Counted from the first letter of the stretch, positions 28,012-36,648 are shown. The stretch: DNA of 64,000 nucleotides from an uncultured Alphaproteobacteria bacterium (GCA_947258435.1 CAMYID010000013.1:1-64000); one strand, 5' to 3'. Program-made: numbers and translations. The notes: a model not told the origin generated them from the letters alone.

Positions 28012-28311
28012 CTAAGCCTTTTCGGCTTCGCTCACTTGCAGTTCCCTGGACAGCGACCGGATCTGCTTGCGTTCCGCTTTCGCCAGACGTCGCCATTTGC
28101 GCTGTCGCATCCAGGCAGCGCCACCGCCCAGCACAATGCCAAGCAGGATCGATAAAAAGACAATCGCATAAAGCGGCGCCTCGATCCCGATTGCCGGCGC
28201 GGTTTCGGTAAGAGGATCGAGACTGAACAGAACCGTTTGCCGGTTTGCCACGGCGATGACGACCGCCAGAGCCAAAAAAGGCAGCAACAGTAAAAGGCGT
28301 ATGAAATTCAT
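28012..28311 (-). CDS. LapA-family (DUF1049) inner-membrane protein
   Basis: A 99-residue protein with two membrane segments: residues 3-20 (FIRLLLLLPFLALAVVIAVA) and about 43-66 (APLYAIVFLSILLGIVLGGG). A basic, coiled-coil-prone cytoplasmic tail (RQRKWRRLAKAERKQIRSL) follows. The NRQTVLFSLDPL stretch between the helices is the DUF1049 signature. In other proteobacteria LapA acts with LapB in LPS-assembly control. Start 28311 has AGGGAG upstream. It lies 134 bp after ihfB, the usual position in this gene block. Confidence 0.88.
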   Translation of the reverse strand: MNFIRLLLLLPFLALAVVIAVANRQTVLFSLDPLTETAPAIGIEAPLYAIVFLSILLGIVLGGGAAWMRQRKWRRLAKAERKQIRSLSRELQVSEAEKA

Positions 28312-28445
28312 GAACTCCCTGCGAACTCCCTGTCGGAGAAGCACTGCCAACACATCCGCTCATATCTCAGCCGGGGCAACGACGCGACCGGCAGGGGCAA
28401 GACCCGTCAACATTGGCGCGTTGCGACCAGGCTGTTAATCCGGCG

Positions 28446-28736
28446 CTATTGATCCGGCTTGTGGTTCAGCCTTTCGCGCAGTTCCTTACCGGTCTTAAAG
28501 AACGGCACGCGTTTGGCGGCGATCGATACGGCCTGTCCTGTCCGCGGATTGCGGCCCTGCCGTGCCGGTCGCGACTTGACTGAAAATGCGCCGAAGCCTC
28601 TCAACTCGACCCTGTCACCGCGCTGCAGCGCATCTGAAATTTCGTCAAAAACCGTGTTGACGATGCGTTCGATGTCACGTTGGTACAGATGAGGGTTTGC
28701 GAGCGCAAGCCGCGTGATCAATTCAGATTTGATCAT
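28446..28736 (-). CDS. ihfB: Integration host factor subunit beta
   Basis: A 96-residue HU/IHF-family DNA-bending protein. [19 protein letters not shown] is the IHF-beta N-terminus. [19 protein letters not shown] is the beta-arm base, and [20 protein letters not shown] the arm with the intercalating Pro. The longer frame upstream is not needed; 28736 has AGGGG upstream and starts exactly at the conserved Met. It lies downstream of sppA, separated by a 267-bp gap that contains a tandem repeat. Confidence 0.97.
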   Translation of the reverse strand: MIKSELITRLALANPHLYQRDIERIVNTVFDEISDALQRGDRVELRGFGAFSVKSRPARQGRNPRTGQAVSIAAKRVPFFKTGKELRERLNHKPDQ

Positions 28737-28881
28737 GCCAATACCCCTGTTAAACAGCTTGCCGCGCGTCCGCCAACCCGAACAGGGGGTAAAGCAATTC
28801 GCGACTGAATTCACATTCTGTTGCACGTCTGAGTGCAATTCGGTTTTCACTGATATGCCGGCAAGTCAGCACAAATCTCTT

Positions 28882-28953
28882 CGTAATGATATCTCTTCCC
28901 CCAATGATATCGCGCGCCCCAATGATATCTCTTCCGGCAATGGCATCGCTCGA
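28882..28953. repeat. Four tandem 18-bp imperfect repeats with GATATC cores
   Basis: Units at 28882-28899 (CGTAATGATATCTCTTCC), 28900-28917, 28918-28935 and 28936-28953. Units 1-3 share AATGATATC; unit 4 has the variant AATGGCATC. Units 1 and 3 are nearly identical over all 18 bases. The array lies in the 267-bp gap upstream of ihfB. On the minus strand the unit is 6 codons long and would read as repeats of RDIIG-type hexapeptides in a TTG-started 85-codon frame (28750-29007), which I do not accept as a gene. Confidence 0.85.
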
Positions 28954-29003
28954 CAGATTTGCCTTCAACAGCTTTGTCCCATCTCGCATCTGATCAGATG
29001 CGC

Positions 29004-29924
29004 TCAAGGTTGCCAGATGGATACAAGACCGTCAATATCAACCAATTGTTGTGGTAGCGCATTTCCGGCAAAACCATGCCAGACATTTTCCACAAGCTGT
29101 TCGATCAGGGGCGGCGCGTCGCCCCATTCCAGCTCGTGAACGGGTAAACTGTCCGCGATGCCATATTCTTGCGAAAGCCAGGAAACAGCTTCGGCTTCGC
29201 CGCCGATTGCATCGATCAGTTTGGCTTCCAGCGCCATCCGGCCGGTATAAACCCGCCCGTCACCAAGCGTGGTTGCCTGGGCCATCGTCAGGTTCCGGCG
29301 TTCGGCCACCAGGCCGATAAACCAGCGATAGGAATCCAGAATCAGATCACGGATTGCTTCCCGGCCTTCCTGATCCATCGGTTCGAACGGCGAGGGTTTG
29401 CCCTTCAGCCCGCCGCTTGTCACCATCTCTACATCGATGCCGACCTTGTTCATCAGGTCACTGAATTCGGTATGCTGAAACAGGACGCCAATCGATCCGG
29501 TGATGGTGTTCTGCCGCGCGACGATATGATCGGCGCCAATCGCCGTGATGTAGCCGCCCGAAGCGGCGACCGAGCCCAACACCGCGACAACCGGTTTGCT
29601 TTCGGCCAGCTTGCGCAGGGCAAGATACAGACCTTCTGATCCTGCGGTGGTGCCGCCGGGGCTGTCGATAAAGACGATCAGGGCCTGTGCATCAGGGTTT
29701 TCGGCAAGTTCGGAAATGGCCCGATCGCGTGCTCTGTCTTCCAGTATGAGCCCGAGAACTTCAAGGCGGACAAGATGATTGCCGCCCGGCAGCTTGCCAC
29801 CTGTTCCATCGGCGATGATGGCGATCAGCAGCCCGATAATCGCGACAACAGCGGCGATACGCCAAAGCGACATGCGCCGCCGCAGACGCCGACGGTCCAG
29901 TATGTCATCTGCTTCTAGTGCCAT
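29004..29924 (-). CDS. sppA: Signal peptide peptidase SppA (short form)
   Basis: A 306-residue membrane-anchored serine protease that degrades cleaved signal peptides. One N-terminal transmembrane helix (IAAVVAIIGLLIAIIADGTG) follows an Arg-rich start. VFIDSPGGTTAGSEGLYLAL is followed by VAVLGSVAASGGYITAIGAD, which carries the nucleophilic Ser, and GSIGVLFQHTEFSDLMNKVG. The length fits the single-domain SppA_36K type. It lies between rpsA and ihfB, as is usual in alphaproteobacteria. Confidence 0.95.
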   Translation of the reverse strand: MALEADDILDRRRLRRRMSLWRIAAVVAIIGLLIAIIADGTGGKLPGGNHLVRLEVLGLILEDRARDRAISELAENPDAQALIVFIDSPGGTTAGSEGLYLALRKLAESKPVVAVLGSVAASGGYITAIGADHIVARQNTITGSIGVLFQHTEFSDLMNKVGIDVEMVTSGGLKGKPSPFEPMDQEGREAIRDLILDSYRWFIGLVAERRNLTMAQATTLGDGRVYTGRMALEAKLIDAIGGEAEAVSWLSQEYGIADSLPVHELEWGDAPPLIEQLVENVWHGFAGNALPQQLVDIDGLVSIWQP

Positions 29925-30076
29925 AAAACTGTCCTGCTCTACCCGCCGCCGGCAAGCAATACGCTCCGGACTTTCCCCTGATTGGTGAAAGGCCGGAGCG
30001 CATCATAGCTGAATTTTATCCCGGTGCAGTTCCACCCGGCCCAAGCTGTGCGCCCCGGCCGGTGAAACAGCCGTGA

Positions 30077-31798
30077 TCAGTTGTCGTCTTCGGGATCTTC
30101 CTTGGCGCGCAGTGCAGCACCCAGAATATCGCCCAAAGACGCACCGGAATCGGACGAACCATATTGCGCGACCGCCTCTTTTTCCTCGTCGACTTCCTTG
30201 GCCTTGATCGACAGGGAAACCTTGCGCGTGTTGCGGTCGATATTGGTCACCTTTGCATCCACCTTGTCGCCGACCGAGAAGCGTTCGGGACGCTGTTCCG
30301 ACCGGTCGCGGCTCAGATCGCCACGGCGGATAAAGGCGCGCACGCCGCTATCCCCGATGGAGACTTCGATGCCCTGATCCTGAACTTCTTCGACAGAAAC
30401 GGTGACGATCTGACCTTTGCGCAGCGGCCCATCCGGCGCGGCGCTGTCAAGCGGGTCACTTGCAAGCTGCTTGACGCCAAGGCTGATGCGTTCTTTTTCA
30501 AGATCGACATCCAGAACGACGGCTTTCACCATGTCGCCCTTCTGGTAGCTGGCCAGCGCTTCTTCCGCTGTCTGTTCCCATGACAGGTCGGACATATGCA
30601 CCATGCCGTCCACACCATCGTCCAGCCCGATAAACAGGCCAAATTCGGTGATGTTCTTCACTTCGCCTTCGATTTCCGTGCCCGACGGATACTTGGTTGC
30701 GAAACCTTCCCACGGATTTTCCATGCACTGTTTCAGGCCCAGCGAGATCCGGCGGCGTTTGGAATCGACATCCAGCACCTGTACTTCGACTTCCTGTGAG
30801 GTCGAGACGATTTTGCCCGGATGGATATTCTTCTTCGTCCAGCTCATTTCGGAAACATGGACAAGGCCTTCGATGCCTGGCTCCAGCTCGACGAATGCGC
30901 CGTAATCGGTGATGTTGGTAACGCGACCGGTAAAGCGGGCATTGAGGGGATATTTCATCTCCACCTCTTCCCACGGATCGGTCTGCAATTGCTTCATGCC
31001 GAGGCTGATACGCTGTGTCTCGGGATTGAGCTTGATCACCTGCACGTTGATGGTTTCGCCGATATTCAGCACTTCGGTGGGATGATTGACGCGCCGCCAG
31101 GCGATATCGGTCACGTGCAGCAGCCCGTCGACGCCACCCAGATCGACGAATGCGCCGTAATCGGTAATGTTCTTGACAACGCCTTCCAGAACCTGGCCTT
31201 CCTGCAGGTTGGCAAGCAGTTCCGAACGCTGTTCGGCGCGCGCATCTTCCAGAACCGCACGTCGTGAGACAACGATGTTGCCGCGCCGCTTGTCCATTTT
31301 CAGGATCTGGAAGGGCTGGGTCACGCCAAGCAGCGGCGTAATATCGCGGACCGGACGGATGTCAACCTGGCTGCCCGGCAAGAACGCAACAGCACCATTC
31401 AGGTCGACGGTAAAGCCGCCTTTGACGCGACCGAAAATGACGCCTTCCACCTGCGCGGTATCGTCGAAATTCTTTTCAAGTTCGATCCATGCTTCTTCGC
31501 GACGAGCCTTTTCGCGGCTCAGGACCGCTTCGCCCATGGCGTTTTCGATCCGATCCAGAAAGACATCAACCTTATCGCCCGGTGCGATTGAGGCGGGCTG
31601 TCCCGGTGCAGCGAATTCCTTCAGAGCAACGCGCCCTTCAGTCTTCAGCCCCACATCGATCAGCGCAAAATCATGTTCCACGGCGATAACGGTGCCGGTA
31701 ATAACAGAGCCTTCGACCGCGCTTTGATCGGAAAAACTCTCATCGAGCATTGCCGCGAAATCTTCTTTCGAGGGCACTGCCATATTCTGGTCGGTCAA
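30077..31798 (-). CDS. rpsA: 30S ribosomal protein S1
   Basis: A 573-residue S1 with six S1 (OB-fold) repeats, starting near residues 35, 120, 205, 290, 377 and 463. The repeats carry NITDYGAFVDLGGVDGLLHV, NITDYGAFVELEPGIEGLVH and NITEFGLFIGLDDGVDGMVH. The start is set by the ribosome site: AGGAG at 31805-31809 stands 6 bases upstream of a TTG at 31798, giving MTDQNMAVPSKEDF. The ATG five codons later (31783) has no such site. The acidic C-terminus ends KEDPEDDN. The cmk gene lies 278 bp upstream. Confidence 0.96.
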   Translation of the reverse strand: MTDQNMAVPSKEDFAAMLDESFSDQSAVEGSVITGTVIAVEHDFALIDVGLKTEGRVALKEFAAPGQPASIAPGDKVDVFLDRIENAMGEAVLSREKARREEAWIELEKNFDDTAQVEGVIFGRVKGGFTVDLNGAVAFLPGSQVDIRPVRDITPLLGVTQPFQILKMDKRRGNIVVSRRAVLEDARAEQRSELLANLQEGQVLEGVVKNITDYGAFVDLGGVDGLLHVTDIAWRRVNHPTEVLNIGETINVQVIKLNPETQRISLGMKQLQTDPWEEVEMKYPLNARFTGRVTNITDYGAFVELEPGIEGLVHVSEMSWTKKNIHPGKIVSTSQEVEVQVLDVDSKRRRISLGLKQCMENPWEGFATKYPSGTEIEGEVKNITEFGLFIGLDDGVDGMVHMSDLSWEQTAEEALASYQKGDMVKAVVLDVDLEKERISLGVKQLASDPLDSAAPDGPLRKGQIVTVSVEEVQDQGIEVSIGDSGVRAFIRRGDLSRDRSEQRPERFSVGDKVDAKVTNIDRNTRKVSLSIKAKEVDEEKEAVAQYGSSDSGASLGDILGAALRAKEDPEDDN

Positions 31799-31935
31799 AT
31801 TGATCTCCTGATAACGTATTTTCTGGCCGTCCGGTTGTTTCCGCCGGTCTTTTTGGTCATGCCGCCGCACCATTGCGGCAACTTCTGACTGGTTTAAACG
31901 CCGCAGCTTACCCGATTACCCTGTCGATCGACCTT

Positions 31936-31975
31936 GTCTGAAACAGACACTGTTCGGGTCGGAGACAGACTCTGT
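31936..31975. repeat. Paired palindromes upstream of rpsA
   Basis: GTCTG-AAA-CAGAC (31936-31948) overlaps a second palindrome AACAG-ACA-CTGTT (31942-31954). A related palindrome ACAG-ACT-CTGT follows at 31965-31975. The last two share CAGACnCTGTT and their centres are 22 bp apart, about two helical turns. They lie in the 278-bp leader region between cmk and rpsA. They could be a dimeric repressor operator or mRNA hairpins; no known factor is recognised. Confidence 0.6.
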
Positions 31976-32076
31976 TTGGATTTCCCCGCGCGGCACGACA
32001 AACAGCGCCACAAATCAAAACCGCCCTCAATCCCTTCGGGGACCAAGACCCGCCCTCAATCTGTACGCTTGTGATG

Positions 32077-32724
32077 TCAGCGCGCCGCGATGTAGTCCAA
32101 GGCAGCCGCGAATGCCTCGTCTATACCCAAATTTGTTGTGTCAAGCAAGTAGGCATCCTCTGCCGGGCGCAGGGCTGCGACGGCCCGATTCTGGTCCCGT
32201 GCGTCGCGCTTTTCCAGATCATCCAGAACTTCTTTCTCGGTGACCTGCTCCCCCTTGTCTGTCAGTTCGCGATAGCGGCGGCGGGCCCTTTCTTCCGTCG
32301 AAGCGGTGACAAACAGCTTTTTATCCGCCTTCGGGCAAATGACGGTGCCGATATCGCGGCCATCCAGCACCGCGCCGGGCCTGTCTTCGGGCGGACAGGC
32401 GGCAAATGTGCGCTGGAAATTGACCAGCGCGTCACGCAGAGCGGGGATTGCCGCAATTTGCGAGGCCATGTTGCCGACAGGATCGGTGCGCAGCTCATCG
32501 GCAGCCAGTTCAGCGGGATCAAGGGTCCGGGCGGCGGCAAGGATGGCCGGTATGTCGTCGGCTGCAATATTCTGTTTGAGCAGTTTCAGTGCGACGGCGC
32601 GGTAAATTGCGCCTGTGTCGAGATAGGCATAGCCCAGATGTGCGGCAAGCCGGCGCGCCAGGGTGCCTTTGCCGGCGGCGGCAGGCCCGTCGATCGCGAT
32701 GATAATGGCTGTGGTTTTATTCAT
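32077..32724 (-). CDS. cmk: Cytidylate kinase
   Basis: A 215-residue P-loop kinase converting CMP/dCMP to the diphosphate. The P-loop is IAIDGPAAAGKGTLARRLA at residues 9-27. LDTGAIYRAVALKLL is the CMP site, and AVLDGRDIGTVICPKADKKL and RYRELTDKG complete the family pattern. Its ATG overlaps the aroA stop as ATGA, so the two are translationally coupled. This aroA-cmk-rpsA order is widely conserved. Confidence 0.97.
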   Translation of the reverse strand: MNKTTAIIIAIDGPAAAGKGTLARRLAAHLGYAYLDTGAIYRAVALKLLKQNIAADDIPAILAAARTLDPAELAADELRTDPVGNMASQIAAIPALRDALVNFQRTFAACPPEDRPGAVLDGRDIGTVICPKADKKLFVTASTEERARRRYRELTDKGEQVTEKEVLDDLEKRDARDQNRAVAALRPAEDAYLLDTTNLGIDEAFAAALDYIAAR

Positions 32725-34091
32725 GATACCTCGGCAGGCTGGATGGATGCGCCAAGCCCCTGCATCAGGGAAATGAAGTTGGGAAAGCTGGTCGCGATCA
32801 TGCGGCTGTCATCTATCGTGACCGACGATTGTGCGGCAAGCCCGGCTATCAGGAATGACATGGCGATACGGTGATCCATCTGAGTGGCGATCTTGGCGCC
32901 GCCGGGTATCGGCTGTGCATCGCCGCCGCGCCCTTCGATCACCAGCCCGTCTTCAAGCTCTTCAACCTTTACACCGCAGGCGCTTAGCCCCTGCGCCATG
33001 GCGGCCAGCCGGTCGCTTTCCTTGACCCGTAGCTCCGCCAGACCGCGCAGGGTGGTTGTGCCGGTGGCACAGGCAGCGGCAATGGCCAGTATCGGATATT
33101 CATCTATCATGCTCGCCGCGCGGTCCGGCGGGGGGGTGATCGCTTGCAGGGCGCTGCCGCGCGCCGTGATATCGGCGATGGCTTCACCGCCTGCCTGGCG
33201 CCTGTTTTCAAGGGAGATATCAGCCCCCATTTCAGTCAGGCAGGTAAGCAGGCCCGCGCGCAGCGGGTTGATGCAGATGTTTGTGATTGTGACCTCCGAA
33301 CCCGGCGTGATCAGTGCCGCCACAATCGGGAAGGCGGCCGATGACGGATCGCCGGGCACTGTAAACGCTGCCGGGCGCAGCTCAGCTTGCCCCGTCAGCC
33401 GGATGATTGTGCCCCCCCCTGGCTGTGCTTCGCTGCTGATATCTGCCCCCATATGGCGCAGCATCGTTTCTGTGTGGTCGCGGGTGGCTTCAGGTTCGAT
33501 GATTTCCGTGATGCCCGCGGCGGACAGACCGGCAAGCAGAACGGCAGATTTCACCTGCGCTGAGGCGACAGGCAGCGCATAGCTGATCGGCAGCAGATGC
33601 GCGGGTCCGGTCACGGTAATCGGCAGGCGCATGCCCTGCCGCCCGCTCACCTCGATCCCCATCATGGCAAGCGGGGTGGCGACCCGTGCCATCGGCCGCC
33701 GGTGGAGCGATGCATCGCCGGCAAAAGTGGTGCGGATCGGATGGCCGCCCGCAAGTCCCATCAACAACCGGACCGAGGTACCGGAATTGCCCATCTCCAG
33801 CACCGTATCGGCTTCGCGCAGCCCGCCGATCCCCACACCGTTGATGCGCCAGACGCCCGCGGCTTCGCGTTCGGCATGGCCGCCGAGCTGACGGATTGCG
33901 GCAATTGAGTTCAGAACGTCCTCGCCCTCCAGCAGCCCCTCGATGCGGGTCTCGCCAACCGCAAGCAGCCCGAACATTGCCGCGCGGTGGGAAATCGACT
34001 TGTCGCCCGGTACCGTGATTGTGCCGTTCAGGCTGCCGGCCGGGCGCGCAATCATGGGCTGCGGCTGGGATTCGTGGCGATGTTCGCTCAT
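32721..34091 (-). CDS. aroA: 3-phosphoshikimate 1-carboxyvinyltransferase (EPSP synthase), class II-like
   Basis: A 456-residue EPSP synthase of the shikimate pathway. GDKSISHRAAMFGLLAVGET, GLLEGEDVLNS, and TRDHTETMLRHMGAD are typical of the class II group to which Agrobacterium CP4 belongs. In the PEP/glyphosate loop this protein has GNSGTSVR (residues 101-108) with Gly104. As I recall the CP4 enzyme, Ala occupies that place. EYPILAIAAACATG and LRVKESDRL close the active site. It is the first gene of the minus-strand block and overlaps cmk. Confidence 0.97.
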   Translation of the reverse strand: MSEHRHESQPQPMIARPAGSLNGTITVPGDKSISHRAAMFGLLAVGETRIEGLLEGEDVLNSIAAIRQLGGHAEREAAGVWRINGVGIGGLREADTVLEMGNSGTSVRLLMGLAGGHPIRTTFAGDASLHRRPMARVATPLAMMGIEVSGRQGMRLPITVTGPAHLLPISYALPVASAQVKSAVLLAGLSAAGITEIIEPEATRDHTETMLRHMGADISSEAQPGGGTIIRLTGQAELRPAAFTVPGDPSSAAFPIVAALITPGSEVTITNICINPLRAGLLTCLTEMGADISLENRRQAGGEAIADITARGSALQAITPPPDRAASMIDEYPILAIAAACATGTTTLRGLAELRVKESDRLAAMAQGLSACGVKVEELEDGLVIEGRGGDAQPIPGGAKIATQMDHRIAMSFLIAGLAAQSSVTIDDSRMIATSFPNFISLMQGLGASIQPAEVS

Positions 34092-34427
34092 TTGTTGCGG
34101 GGTCCGTTAGCTGTCGATGAGGCCGGGGGGCAGCCTGCCAATCTGGCGCGGCAAACCGTCTCCATTTCGCGGTCGCCGGTTGCTTTCGGGAGGTAGCATG
34201 GCGTCGTTTTCAGCGCAACATATGCTGAATGCGCCCTGAAGAGGCAGCGGGCTGTTTGCGCGGCACGACCCCCGCAACGGATCGCGGCTCTGCCGGGTTG
34301 GGCTGCGCAATGCGTTGTGTTAGATAATCATTTGACACATAGTACGCAGGCTCGCTATGAAGCGCGCCTGACGCGGGACTGCGCTCGTCCCGAAACCGTT
34401 TTCATCAGCGCAATCTGAGAGGGATTT
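34092..34427. other. Divergent intergenic region between aroA and the FYDLN gene
   Basis: A 336-bp region without a convincing gene. It must hold the promoters of both flanking units. The one clear signal is the promoter annotated at 34332-34361. A 67-codon minus-strand frame at 34107-34310 has no ribosome site and no recognisable sequence. Confidence 0.6.
34332..34361 (+). promoter_or_regulatory. Sigma-70-type promoter upstream of the FYDLN gene
   Basis: A perfect TTGACA at 34332-34337 is followed 18 bp later by TATGAA at 34356-34361. Transcription would start about 60 nt upstream of the GTG start of the FYDLN-acid gene. It is one of the better -35 matches in the window. Confidence 0.5.
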
Positions 34428-34862
34428 GTGGCAAAACCGGAATGGGGCACGAAACGCCAATGTCCAAGTTGCGGGACCAGGTTTTACGACCTGCAGCAGG
34501 ATGACCCGATTGTCTGTATCAGTTGTGGCCACGAGTTTGTGCCTGAAGTCCTGCTGAAACCACGCCGCACCCGGCCGGAAGAGCCGGCGGAAAAGCAGAA
34601 GGCGGAGCAGCCCGACGACAATAATGATGATGACGATGAAGACGCCCTCGATGAGGATGGCGACGATATCTCGCTTGAATCGCTTGACGATGATGATGAC
34701 GATTCCGGCGACGAGGATGACGACGAACTGATCGCTGATCTGCCTGAGGCCGATTTGGACGAAGATGACGAACTGGACGATGACGGCGATCTGCTTCTTG
34801 ACGATGGCGACGATGAAGATGATGACGACGCAATCATCCCCAAACCCAAGATAGAGGATTGA
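34428..34862 (+). CDS. TIGR02300 family FYDLN-acid protein
   Basis: A 144-residue protein with two parts. The N-terminal 40 residues are a zinc-ribbon-like segment (Cys12, Cys15, Cys30, Cys33) with RQCPSCGTRFYDLQQDDP, the namesake FYDLN-like motif of TIGR02300. From about residue 62 onward it is almost pure Asp/Glu with a few Leu. The family is restricted to alphaproteobacteria and its function is unknown; the ribbon suggests nucleic-acid or transcription-complex contact. Start is GTG, with GAGAGGGA upstream. It is divergent from aroA and 116 bp upstream of tRNA-Ala. Confidence 0.95.
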   Translation: MAKPEWGTKRQCPSCGTRFYDLQQDDPIVCISCGHEFVPEVLLKPRRTRPEEPAEKQKAEQPDDNNDDDDEDALDEDGDDISLESLDDDDDDSGDEDDDELIADLPEADLDEDDELDDDGDLLLDDGDDEDDDDAIIPKPKIED

Positions 34863-34978
34863 CCGGCGGGAGAAATTCTGTCACATCGCCGGACTGATCA
34901 GCCCGCGCAGGCGCGGGTGAAAATGCCGCCTGTCATGTCAGCCATGTTGCGAAGCGTGGCATGCCAGCAGGCAGTTAA

Positions 34979-35054
<76 letters not shown>

Positions 35055-35166
35055 TCCCCACCATTCCGGCTGTTAAAACAGCTTCCGATCTGAATGGCGG
35101 CTTGCTGTTTCAGGGTGCGGCGCCGGGATAATCGTGGGGGCCTTTCGGGCGTTCGGATGCGATTGT

Positions 35167-35922
35167 CTAGATCAGCAGGTTGATGCCGCCCGTCGCGGGG
35201 GCGAACAGGCTGACAATTCCCGAGGTTGCGCTGTTTGCCGTGGCGGCGGTATCCACGCTGATCAGATATTGCTGGATCACCCGGTCGACATATTTCGGAT
35301 CCTGGAATTTTTCGAAGTCGAGCCGTTTTTCGAGCGTGCGGCCCTGCGCCTCCACCGTCTGATAAACAATTTCGAGCGGCAGGCCCGTCGCCCCCAGCGC
35401 CACATCGCGCAGGACCGGATTGCCCAGAATATCGAAGGGCGACTTGATATTGCTCGCTTCCTGCTGAAACCGGATCGCCTGGCGGATGCCGGGACTTTCC
35501 GCGTCCAGGCTCTTTTCAAAGCGGATTTGCGTCAGCCGGGATTCGACTTTGTCTGCAAAACCGGAACTTTTGAGTGTCGTGATCCCCGCATAGGCGCGCA
35601 GATCGACGGCAAGCTCGCGATAGCGATTATCGTTTGCACGGTTGACCAGTGATTCCGGGTCGGTGGGATCGCTGATCAGGATTTCCTTGACGAAGCCGCG
35701 CTTGTTGATCTCGCTCTCCAGCCCATAGGCTTCGAGTACCGTGCTAAGAACCCGGAAATCATCAAGAAGTCCATCAACTTCTTCGATATCTTTCACACGG
35801 GCCTTGAATGTCGCGATCTCGTTCTTGAAGCTGGGGTCACGCGCCACCAGTTCCTTGCGTATCGGCTCCAGCCGATCAAGGCCCTTATAAACGGCTAATG
35901 CAGAGATGCCGGTCACTGCCAT
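35167..35922 (-). CDS. DUF1217 family protein
   Basis: A 251-residue, largely helical protein of the DUF1217 family, which is often encoded near flagellar genes in alphaproteobacteria. YKGLDRLEPIRKELVARDPS, the coiled region, and KSSGFADKVESRLTQIRFEK followed by PFDILGNPVLRDVALGATGL are typical. No flagellar gene lies in the window, so this copy is isolated. Start 35922 has AGGAA 9 bases upstream; an upstream in-frame start would add 16 residues. It is convergent with tRNA-Ala and divergent from clpS with 264 bp between starts. Confidence 0.8.
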   Translation of the reverse strand: MAVTGISALAVYKGLDRLEPIRKELVARDPSFKNEIATFKARVKDIEEVDGLLDDFRVLSTVLEAYGLESEINKRGFVKEILISDPTDPESLVNRANDNRYRELAVDLRAYAGITTLKSSGFADKVESRLTQIRFEKSLDAESPGIRQAIRFQQEASNIKSPFDILGNPVLRDVALGATGLPLEIVYQTVEAQGRTLEKRLDFEKFQDPKYVDRVIQQYLISVDTAATANSATSGIVSLFAPATGGINLLI

Positions 35923-36186
35923 GGGGATTTGTTCCTGCGGCTGCGCCAGAGGGTCCGGCGGTCCGTGCATAGTATGACGCGCCGACTTAATGTCAGGTAA
36001 ACAGGCGCTGCTTCATTGTATTTGCGGCGCTTATCGCAATCTGTAGGGACATGACGGTTTTACATGACTGTTCAATCGCACAGCGCGACACCATATTTGA
36101 ACAAATGTCGCCGCTGGGTTTATAGTTTCGAGATGTCCGTTATGCTATGTTTGACGGCGATCTGAAGGAAGTAGTGGTTTGCACAA

Positions 36187-36639
36187 ATGTTAGGTCAAAA
36201 CCGGAATTCACGTTGGTATTCTGAACAGATGCCGTTGCATTCCCTATCGTTGCCGGTGTCGGGCTGGCGGGCTGAACCACGGTCTGGCGCAGATTACCCT
36301 GTGCGGTTGGCCGGGGAAGGCGACGATGTGGGCGGGGATCAGGATGCCGATACCGGCACGATCACAAAAACCCGCCCGAAAACAAAAAAACCGTCTCTTT
36401 ATAAGGTGTTGTTACTGAACGACGATTATACGCCAATGGAGTTCGTCGTTCATATTTTGGAGCAGTTTTTCAACAAGAACCGCGAAGAGGCGATGAAGAT
36501 CATGCTTCATGTTCATCAGCGCGGCGTAGGCGTCTGTGGGGTCTACACCTATGAGGTGGCCGAGACAAAAGTCACCCAGGTGATAGACTATTCCAGACAG
36601 AATCAGCACCCGCTCCAGTGCACCATGGAAAAAGAATAG
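36187..36639 (+). CDS. clpS: ATP-dependent Clp protease adaptor ClpS
   Basis: A 150-residue frame whose C-terminal 80 residues are the ClpS N-end-rule adaptor core: [20 protein letters not shown], then [20 protein letters not shown], which form the pocket for destabilising N-terminal residues. ClpS usually has a short flexible N-tail; here the frame from 36187 gives about 64 extra residues. The start could be 36229 or later. The purine-rich GAAGGAAG is 16 or more bases upstream of 36187, so the start is uncertain. clpA begins 9 bp downstream, as in most proteobacteria. Confidence 0.95.
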   Translation: MLGQNRNSRWYSEQMPLHSLSLPVSGWRAEPRSGADYPVRLAGEGDDVGGDQDADTGTITKTRPKTKKPSLYKVLLLNDDYTPMEFVVHILEQFFNKNREEAMKIMLHVHQRGVGVCGVYTYEVAETKVTQVIDYSRQNQHPLQCTMEKE

Positions 36640-36648
36640 GTAAGCATT

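Noticed and set aside
34107-34310. 67-codon minus-strand frame upstream of aroA
   Set aside because: No ribosome site; Arg/Pro-rich low-information translation.
34902-34917. CCCGCGC-AG-GCGCGGG hairpin after the FYDLN gene
   Set aside because: No T-tract and followed by AAAA; not a convincing terminator.
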